Of a DNA stretch of 46,190 nt, positions 41,203 to 46,190 are shown piece after piece. The stretch's first letter is position 1, and the number at the start of each line of letters is the position of its first letter. Source of the stretch: Deltaproteobacteria bacterium (GTDB lineage: Bacteria; Myxococcota_A; Polyangia; Haliangiales; SHYZ01); contig JACQUZ010000135.1 in assembly GCA_016210055.1 (NCBI GenBank), forward strand, positions 1 to 46,190. The letters are read 5' to 3'. The translations under genes were made by a program, and so were the position numbers. The notes beneath the pieces were generated by a model. The model was not told where the DNA came from. It did not search any database and was given only the letters and a program-made list of their open reading frames with translations.

Positions 41203-42599
41203 CCGTGGTGGCGGCCAATCCCATCGTCGGGAAAACCCTCGACGGACGCTACACGCTGATCCGCCCGCTGGCCTCGGGGGGCATGGCGGATATATTCCTC
41301 GCCCAGAAGAGCGCGCTTTCGGGTTTCGAGAAGCCGGTCGTGATCAAGCGCCTCAAGGAGCGCTACCGGAACGACCCTCAGGTCGTGGAGATGTTCCTCG
41401 ACGAGGCGCGCATCGGCGCCCAGCTGAACCACCCGAACATCGTCCACGTGTACGACGTCGGTGAGCACGAAGAGATCCCCTTTATCGCCATGGAGCTCAT
41501 CCTTGGTGACGAGCTGTCCCAGCTTTGCAAGAGGGGCCTCGAAGTCGGGATGTTTTTGCCCCTCGGGCACGCGGTGGACTTGATCCGCCAGGCTGCCGAG
41601 GGGATGGGCTACTTTCACTCCAAGCGGGACGAGAACGACGATCCCCTCTGCGTCGTTCACCGCGATATCTCCCCGACGAACCTCCTCGTAACCCAGGACG
41701 GCGGGCTCAAGATCATCGACTTTGGCATCGCCAAGTCGGCCAAGTCGAGCTCCTACGACGACAAGATCATCCCGGGCAAGGTGAACTACATGGCCCCCGA
41801 GCAGGTGCGCGGGGAGCCGGTGGATCACCGCGCCGACCTCTTCTCGCTCGGAATCGTGCTCTACGAAATCGCGGTGGGCAAGCGGCTCTTCAAGGGGCGA
41901 CCGGAAGAGGTGGCTCATCGGGTCAAGCAGGCCAAGATCAAGCCGCCGACATTCGTTCGGCGTGATTTCCCCCCGTCCCTCGAGGCCATCATTCTGCGAG
42001 CCCTCGAGCCACATCCCGAGGATCGCTATCAGAGCGCCCTCGAGCTCGCATCGGACCTCGAGGAGTTCCTGCGAGAGACGGGGCTCAAGTCTGGGCCCGT
42101 CAGAATCGCTCGCTACCTGGACGACTTGCGGGCCAAAGAAGGTGGCGAGCGGAGACCAGAGCTCGTCATTTTTGCCGAGTCGTGGGTGGACGACGAAGCC
42201 GACGATGTCCTCGACTTTGATAGGAGCTTCGCTTTTCTCAAGGATGGCCCGGCGCTCGAACCGGCACGGGAGGCGGCGCCTGAGCCGGTGCCCGTGAACG
42301 CGAAAGAAGAGCTTCCACCTCCGCCAAGCACTGTCACATCGACAGATAGCCAAGCCACAGTTAGCCAAGCCGCGCGGGTAGCGCGCGGCAGGGGGGAGGC
42401 GCCGAGGGCTTTGCCCGAGGAGGGGGGACGGGAATGTCCCCCCCTGACAGAGGGCCTTCCCGAAAGCCGCACGCCGGGCCCTCCAGTTGCCATCGGCCAG
42501 TCGCTCATTGACCGACGCCGAGCGGGGGCCCCTTGGTGGCTCGTGATTGGGCTCGCCCTCACTACCCTCTTGGCCCTCGTGCTTGCGCTTGCCCGATGA
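41199..42599 (+). CDS. Eukaryote-type Ser/Thr protein kinase with C-terminal membrane anchor
   Basis: 466 aa. Kinase domain from about 18 to 285: glycine loop LASGGMADIF, Lys50 in VVIKRL, HRDISPTN with Asp156, DFG at 174-176, MAPEQ and DLFSLGIVLYE. A linker of about 150 residues, acidic then Pro/Arg-rich, leads to a membrane helix (about 446-464, WWLVIGLALTTLLALVLALA) ending at the stop, with no periplasmic domain. Part of the linker DNA is built of direct and inverted repeats (42347-42443). The start overlaps the deacetylase stop and the stop overlaps the next lipoprotein start (both ATGA). This is the Pkn style common in Myxococcota. Target proteins unknown. Confidence 0.95.
   Translation: MTVVAANPIVGKTLDGRYTLIRPLASGGMADIFLAQKSALSGFEKPVVIKRLKERYRNDPQVVEMFLDEARIGAQLNHPNIVHVYDVGEHEEIPFIAMELILGDELSQLCKRGLEVGMFLPLGHAVDLIRQAAEGMGYFHSKRDENDDPLCVVHRDISPTNLLVTQDGGLKIIDFGIAKSAKSSSYDDKIIPGKVNYMAPEQVRGEPVDHRADLFSLGIVLYEIAVGKRLFKGRPEEVAHRVKQAKIKPPTFVRRDFPPSLEAIILRALEPHPEDRYQSALELASDLEEFLRETGLKSGPVRIARYLDDLRAKEGGERRPELVIFAESWVDDEADDVLDFDRSFAFLKDGPALEPAREAAPEPVPVNAKEELPPPPSTVTSTDSQATVSQAARVARGRGEAPRALPEEGGRECPPLTEGLPESRTPGPPVAIGQSLIDRRRAGAPWWLVIGLALTTLLALVLALAR
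42347..42443. repeat. Cluster of direct and inverted repeats inside the kinase linker
   Basis: TAGCCAAGCC occurs at 42347-42356 and 42362-42371. It runs into a hairpin GCCGCGC / 7-nt loop / GCGCGGC (42369-42389), and 33 bp later a second hairpin GGGGGGAC / GGGAAT / GTCCCCCC (42422-42443). All is translated as Arg/Gly/Pro-rich linker between the kinase domain and the membrane helix. The arrangement looks like an inserted palindromic element that kept the frame. Confidence 0.5.
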
Positions 42600-43852
42600 T
42601 GAAAGCTGGGTTCATCGCGTGCATGATACTCGTCGCCTCGGGGTGCCACCGCGGCCCGTCGGACACGGCGGGAGCAGACGCGGGCGCGTTCCCGCGCAGG
42701 TGGCCCAAGCCTCCTCCGAGCGCGGTCCGCGCCTATCCACCCCACGCGATCCGCTCCGACGGCGTTGGACCCTACCTCTTGGACGCGACCTTGTCGGACG
42801 TCTTGCACTCCCTGCCCGATGGTCCACGGGTCGAGCTCGTCCAGCTCGGGCGTCTCGTCAACTGGCGCGTTGTTCGCGCCGAGGCGGGTCAACTCCTGGT
42901 CGGGGCCGATCACCGGAACCGCGTGGCGTTCGTCGCAGTTCTGGCGCCAGAAATCGCGATCACCGCCAGTGGGGTCGGGGTAGGGAGCACGGGGGACCAG
43001 CTCCTCGAGGCGCTCGGGCGCGAGGTGGACCACGATGATTTGGTGCGGGACCGGCGCATCTTCGAGTTCGCATCCCTCCCTGGCGTGCGGTTTCTGACCG
43101 ACGTACCGAGCGACACCCCGGCTAGCCGGGCTCGCGTGACTACCGTAGTCGTGGCGCGCCCTGACGTGTACGAGCTCGGTCACGTGGGGCCCGGCTTGCG
43201 ACCGGAGGGGGCCGACCGAAGAGACAGGGACAAGAAGACGGGCAGGGGAGAGTGCAGGAGTGGCGGGCTGCTCGCGACGGTCAAGGACGAAATCGCTCAG
43301 GCTGCTCGGGGGCGCTCGTCACAAAGAGGCTTGCCACTTCCCGTGGCGCGGCCGCTCCTGCGCTTCGGCTGCTTGACGTCTCAGGCGCCGGAGGCTGTCG
43401 CCATAGGGCCTGGTGAGCTCACCATCGTCGGTGGCGAGCCGGGGAAGCTCCGCCGGATCTACCAGATGCCCCTCGCTGTGGCTCACTTCGTGTTTCCCCT
43501 CGACGTGGACCGGGATGGCCGAGACGAGCTCGTGATCGGCGCACATGAGCGGGGGGACTCGTCGCGGTCGGTCGAGCTCAGGGTGCTTCGCTGGGAAGGA
43601 AGCCGGCTTTTGGACTTGGCGCGTGAGAGCCCGTTCCTCGTATCGGAAGCCTCGGCATCGGCTGCCGGTGTCCGCCCCGGGACCATCGACTTCCTGGTCG
43701 AGGTCGTGCCAACCGGGAGCGCCTTGCTCGTGCGCGGGTACTACATGTCCATTTCTTCAGGACGCGTGCGCGAGGTCGCTCCTGTCACCCCGTTGACCCT
43801 CCGGCTCGAACCGCGGCGTGCCATATCCGCAGGTCCCGCGCTTGCGCCGTGA
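42596..43852 (+). CDS. Unknown lipoprotein with an FG-GAP-like segment
   Basis: 418 aa. Signal peptide with candidate lipid Cys17 (VASGC). After a short Ala/Gly/Pro linker come two regions: residues about 45-200, strand-rich with TASGVGVGSTGDQLLEALG, and about 265-400, where DVDRDGRDELVIGAHERG resembles the calcium-binding turn of FG-GAP/VCBS propeller blades. Between them is an Arg/Gly/Lys-rich low-complexity stretch (about 205-240) that looks inserted. The start overlaps the kinase stop in an ATGA. Its place next to a membrane kinase that has no periplasmic domain of its own suggests a possible partner, which is inference. Function unknown. Confidence 0.8.
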   Translation: MMKAGFIACMILVASGCHRGPSDTAGADAGAFPRRWPKPPPSAVRAYPPHAIRSDGVGPYLLDATLSDVLHSLPDGPRVELVQLGRLVNWRVVRAEAGQLLVGADHRNRVAFVAVLAPEIAITASGVGVGSTGDQLLEALGREVDHDDLVRDRRIFEFASLPGVRFLTDVPSDTPASRARVTTVVVARPDVYELGHVGPGLRPEGADRRDRDKKTGRGECRSGGLLATVKDEIAQAARGRSSQRGLPLPVARPLLRFGCLTSQAPEAVAIGPGELTIVGGEPGKLRRIYQMPLAVAHFVFPLDVDRDGRDELVIGAHERGDSSRSVELRVLRWEGSRLLDLARESPFLVSEASASAAGVRPGTIDFLVEVVPTGSALLVRGYYMSISSGRVREVAPVTPLTLRLEPRRAISAGPALAP

Positions 43853-43881
43853 CGGCGTGATATAGATGCGGCGAGGTCATC

Positions 43882-44877
43882 ATGCAGCTCGTTCGCATCC
43901 GCTCCCGCTCGGCTCTTCTCGGTGATAGCCCTCCCACGCAGGCCAAGGCCAAGAAGACCCTCTTCGAGGGCCGAGAGGTTGGCGCTTTTCGTTTTTCGTC
44001 CCGCCTCGAGCGCGCCATCGTGCGAAAGGTCGGCGAGGCCGTGGGCGACTTTGACATGATCGCCGACGGCGACCGCATCATGACGTGCGTGTCCGGTGGC
44101 AAGGACTCCTACGTCCTCCTGGATGCCCTCCGCGTTCTTGCCCGGCGGTCTCCAGTCCGGTTCGAGCTCGTGGCCGTCAACGTGGACCAAGGTTGGCCCG
44201 CGTACGAAACGCGCGCGATAGAGGAGCACCTTCGCGCCGAGGGCGTCGAGTACCGCATGATCAATGCGAGCTATGCGGCCATCGTCGAGGCGAAGCTGAG
44301 ACCAGGGCAGACGCCGTGCAGCCTCTGCTCCCGGTTTCGGCGGGCGTTTCTCTACGATCTCGCGCCAACCCTCGGCGCGAACAAGATCGCTCTCGGCCAC
44401 CACATGGACGATCTCATCGAAACGCTCTTGCTCAACCTGTTTTTCTCCGGGCGGCTGGCCTCCATGCCTCCGAAATTACTTGCCGAGGACGGGCGCAACG
44501 TCGTGATACGTCCTCTTTGCTACGTGTCCGAAGATGAGACCCGCGCCCAAGCCGAAAGCCGGAAATATCCTGTGGTAAGGTGCGGGTGCCCGTCTTGTGG
44601 CCTGCCCGACCAGAAGCGCCAGGTGATCAAGCGACTTCTTTCCGGGCTCGAAGAGGCACACCCTGGAACCAAGAGGCAAATGCTCGCTGGACTGCGAAAC
44701 GTGAAGCCCGACCACTTGCTCGACATGGATCTTTGGCGCAAGCTTGGATTGGGAATGGCCGTCAGCGTGAAGGGCACCCCTTTGGTGGTGCCAAGCACGT
44801 CCGGTACTCCCAGCACTTCCAGCGTCAGCGACCGCGAGAACCCCGCGTTTTCCGTCGGAAAGCAGGTTGAAATATGA
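43882..44877 (+). CDS. ttcA: tRNA 2-thiocytidine biosynthesis protein TtcA-like (PP-loop ATPase)
   Basis: Thiolates cytidine 32 of certain tRNAs through ATP activation and an iron-sulfur cluster. The 331-aa protein has the PP-loop SGGKDS at 71-76, the PCSLCSR motif (Cys146, Cys149) that holds two cluster ligands in TtcA, LGHHMDDLIETLLLN and a later CGCPSCG (Cys234, 236, 239) that can supply the third ligand. A 30-residue N-terminal extension and a Ser/Thr-rich tail are extra. ATG 43882 has GAGG upstream. It is 29 bp after the lipoprotein gene. A related TtuA/TtcA subgroup member acting on another position is possible. Confidence 0.9.
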   Translation: MQLVRIRSRSALLGDSPPTQAKAKKTLFEGREVGAFRFSSRLERAIVRKVGEAVGDFDMIADGDRIMTCVSGGKDSYVLLDALRVLARRSPVRFELVAVNVDQGWPAYETRAIEEHLRAEGVEYRMINASYAAIVEAKLRPGQTPCSLCSRFRRAFLYDLAPTLGANKIALGHHMDDLIETLLLNLFFSGRLASMPPKLLAEDGRNVVIRPLCYVSEDETRAQAESRKYPVVRCGCPSCGLPDQKRQVIKRLLSGLEEAHPGTKRQMLAGLRNVKPDHLLDMDLWRKLGLGMAVSVKGTPLVVPSTSGTPSTSSVSDRENPAFSVGKQVEI

Positions 44878-44944
44878 GCGGCGCTCTGATAAATTTTCAA
44901 CTTCGGTCGGAGTCGTTTCGAGTGCTCGCATTGCTAGGAAGGCC

Positions 44945-44968
44945 ATGTCGCGGATGACCTCTGCATGA
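44945..44968 (+). CDS. Possible 7-codon leader ORF coupled to the gltJ-like start
   Basis: ATG 44945 begins a 7-codon frame (MSRMTSA, stop TGA 44966-44968) whose stop overlaps the gltJ-like ATG in an ATGA. AGGAAGG at 44936-44942 is the only good ribosome binding site here: it is 2 nt from ATG 44945, 11 nt from the in-frame ATG 44954, and 22 nt from ATG 44965. The downstream gene has no other possible start, so translation may initiate on the mini-ORF and restart at 44965. Confidence 0.35.
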   Translation: MSRMTSA

Positions 44969-46190
44969 AGTTCCAATGCAACCGCTGCCAGGCTCGCTAC
45001 TCGATCGCCGACGAAAAGGTCCGCGGCAAGGTCCTCAAGATCCGTTGCAAGAAGTGCTCTGACGTCATCACGGTGCGGGAAACCGACGACCGTGAGGGCA
45101 CGGAGCCGTCTTATTCCACCGGGAGCGGTCGCTTCGATCCCCTGCAGCCAAAAGAGCGCTCTGTCCGCTCGCCCGCCCTGGAAGGGGCGTTTGAGCGGGC
45201 CATGGTGCAGGGTTCCTCGCTCTTGCAAAACAACGAGGACGACGAGCTCCGTTTCGATTCCCAATCCAAGGACGCCACCACGGTCGCGGCCTCGTCGATG
45301 GTTCCCCCTTCTTCCGAGGAGTGGTACCTCTCCGTCGATGGAAGCCAAGACGGCCCGTTCACGCTCGCCGAGGCGCAGAAACGGGTTGGCCAGAAGAAGC
45401 CCGACGACGAAATGCACGCGTGGCGTGAGGGTTTTGAAGGTTGGCGCTTGGTGGAAGGCGTTTCCGAGCTCAAGGCGCACGTCCCCGCGGCGCCCCTTCT
45501 TTCGCCACCGCCCCGCTTTGACGAGCCACCGGTCGTTCCAGCGGCGTTTTCTGAAGACGAGCCAGAGCCCCTTTCCGACAGCGACTTGGTGGAGGCGCAA
45601 TCGGACGGCCAAGGGGATGGCGTGACCGACGAGCCAAGTGGGGGGGCCGGCCGAGGGTCGGAATTCGATTTCGACATTGGGGAAGCCTCCCGAGTGGTCC
45701 GGATGCCGATATTGCCGCCCGCTGGCATGGGGGTAGCTGCTCCAGCCGAAGCGAGCGTGATGAAGCTCCCGGGGGTGGGCAAGGCTTCGGGGGAAAAAGG
45801 CCCGAGAGGTCAAGCCGGTGGCGCTCGCGCGGTCGTTGACGTGGCGGCCCTTCGTGCCCAGGCAGCGGCGCAGGGAGCTGCGGCTTCCTCGACCCTTGGC
45901 CCGCAGGTGGCGCGCAAGAAACGGGGCGTTCTCTTGACCGCAGGTGCAGGATTCGGAGTGGTGGCCGCCCTGGCGCTCGTCATCGTGTTCATCTTCGGCA
46001 GCGTGACCGACGACGGTCGTGCCGGGCGTGCCTCGGGGAGCACCCTGGATCTCCTGAGTGATTGGTACAGCTCGGGTGGTTTCCCCGGATCCCGGGGACC
46101 AACGCCGCCTGGAGTGCAAGAAGGAAACCGAGGTACTCGCGACAGGGGCGGCCAAAGGCCTCGCCCCCAGCCCCAACCCCAACCCCAACC
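44965..46190 (+). CDS. gltJ: GltJ (AgmX)-like zinc-ribbon/GYF/TM protein, cut by the right edge
   Basis: 408 codons are visible without a stop. Residues 1-35 form a zinc ribbon (Cys5, Cys8, Cys28, Cys31; start MKFQCNRCQARYSI). About 118-170 is a GYF_2-type domain (EEWYLSVDGSQDGPFTLAEA). A long Pro/Asp/Ala-rich linker follows, then a membrane helix (about 322-345, LTAGAGFGVVAALALVIVFIF) and a Gly/Pro/Gln-rich segment. This order matches GltJ (AgmX) of Myxococcus xanthus, whose cytosolic ZnR and GYF domains connect the gliding machinery to the polarity control; TonB-like domains should follow outside the window. Because the gene is incomplete, other zinc-ribbon/GYF membrane proteins of the phylum cannot be excluded. 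Confidence 0.78.
   Translation, partial: MKFQCNRCQARYSIADEKVRGKVLKIRCKKCSDVITVRETDDREGTEPSYSTGSGRFDPLQPKERSVRSPALEGAFERAMVQGSSLLQNNEDDELRFDSQSKDATTVAASSMVPPSSEEWYLSVDGSQDGPFTLAEAQKRVGQKKPDDEMHAWREGFEGWRLVEGVSELKAHVPAAPLLSPPPRFDEPPVVPAAFSEDEPEPLSDSDLVEAQSDGQGDGVTDEPSGGAGRGSEFDFDIGEASRVVRMPILPPAGMGVAAPAEASVMKLPGVGKASGEKGPRGQAGGARAVVDVAALRAQAAAQGAAASSTLGPQVARKKRGVLLTAGAGFGVVAALALVIVFIFGSVTDDGRAGRASGSTLDLLSDWYSSGGFPGSRGPTPPGVQEGNRGTRDRGGQRPRPQPQPQPQ
46166..46190 (+). repeat. CCCCAA-type tandem repeat at the right edge
   Basis: A 6-bp unit close to CCCCAA repeats four times up to the window end and codes for Pro-Gln steps in the periplasmic linker of the gltJ-like protein. It is cut by the edge, so its full length is unknown. 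Confidence 0.7.

Noticed and set aside
44476..46188. 570-codon open frame on the minus strand opposite ttcA and the gltJ-like gene
   Set aside because: Shadow of real genes; low-complexity translation, and the plus strand shows zinc-ribbon, GYF and PP-loop motifs.
1..46190. Phage, integrase, transposase, toxin-antitoxin, CRISPR or restriction genes
   Set aside because: None seen in any frame; the window looks like chromosomal core and lineage-specific genes.

Overview
The window is high-GC, gene-dense bacterial DNA that I read as Myxococcota. This rests on a complete lower mevalonate pathway in a Gram-negative setting, a eukaryote-type Ser/Thr kinase with a C-terminal membrane anchor, several lipoproteins with Asp/Gly-rich linkers, and a gene cut by the right edge with the zinc-ribbon/GYF/TM layout of the gliding-motility protein GltJ (AgmX). 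The phylum call is inference; no rRNA is present. I found no tRNA, rRNA, insertion sequence, prophage, CRISPR array or replication origin. No stretch over 300 bp lacks a gene; the longest gaps are 216, 206, 191 and 184 bp.

Layout, left half. dacB (-) diverges from an orphan peptide-type binding lipoprotein followed by rarA (+). A minus-strand operon from 10112 down to 4628 encodes mvaD, phosphomevalonate kinase, HMG-CoA reductase, hpnC, hpnD and an 88-aa unknown, with 4-bp stop/start overlaps at four of its five junctions. A small unknown ORF (+), an orphan branched-chain-type binding lipoprotein (-) and a large propeller-like lipoprotein (+) follow. A second minus-strand operon from 21699 down to 14143 encodes TatT, DctP, DctQ and DctM (a TPR-associated TRAP transporter), a UbiA/DPPR-synthase-like prenyltransferase, a 99-aa unknown, type 2 IPP isomerase and mevalonate kinase. 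Together the two operons take HMG-CoA to IPP/DMAPP and farnesyl-PP toward squalene. HMG-CoA synthase, a farnesyl-PP synthase and hpnE are not in the window.

Layout, right half. Two overlapping giant genes (21906-29488, +) encode TPR/DUF3857/transglutaminase-like exported proteins; the first keeps the Cys-His-Asp triad and the second has lost Cys and His. Convergent with them is a one-piece ECF-like sigma factor fused to a zinc-binding anti-sigma-like segment and a tail anchor. Divergent from that is an overlapping trio: peptide-binding lipoprotein, sensor histidine kinase, and response regulator with a diguanylate cyclase domain. This suggests ligand-controlled c-di-GMP signalling. gpsA, a GT-C glycosyltransferase, an alkaline-phosphatase-superfamily hydrolase, a histone-deacetylase-like enzyme, a Ser/Thr kinase, a lipoprotein and ttcA follow on the same strand, then the cut gltJ-like gene.

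General style. Ten gene junctions use 4-bp ATGA/GTGA overlaps, and all four convergent gene pairs abut or overlap, leaving no room for intergenic terminators. The most unusual points are the binding protein-kinase-cyclase trio, the tail-anchored sigma/anti-sigma fusion beside it, the active/inactive transglutaminase pair, and the link between a TatT-type TRAP transporter and isoprenoid genes.
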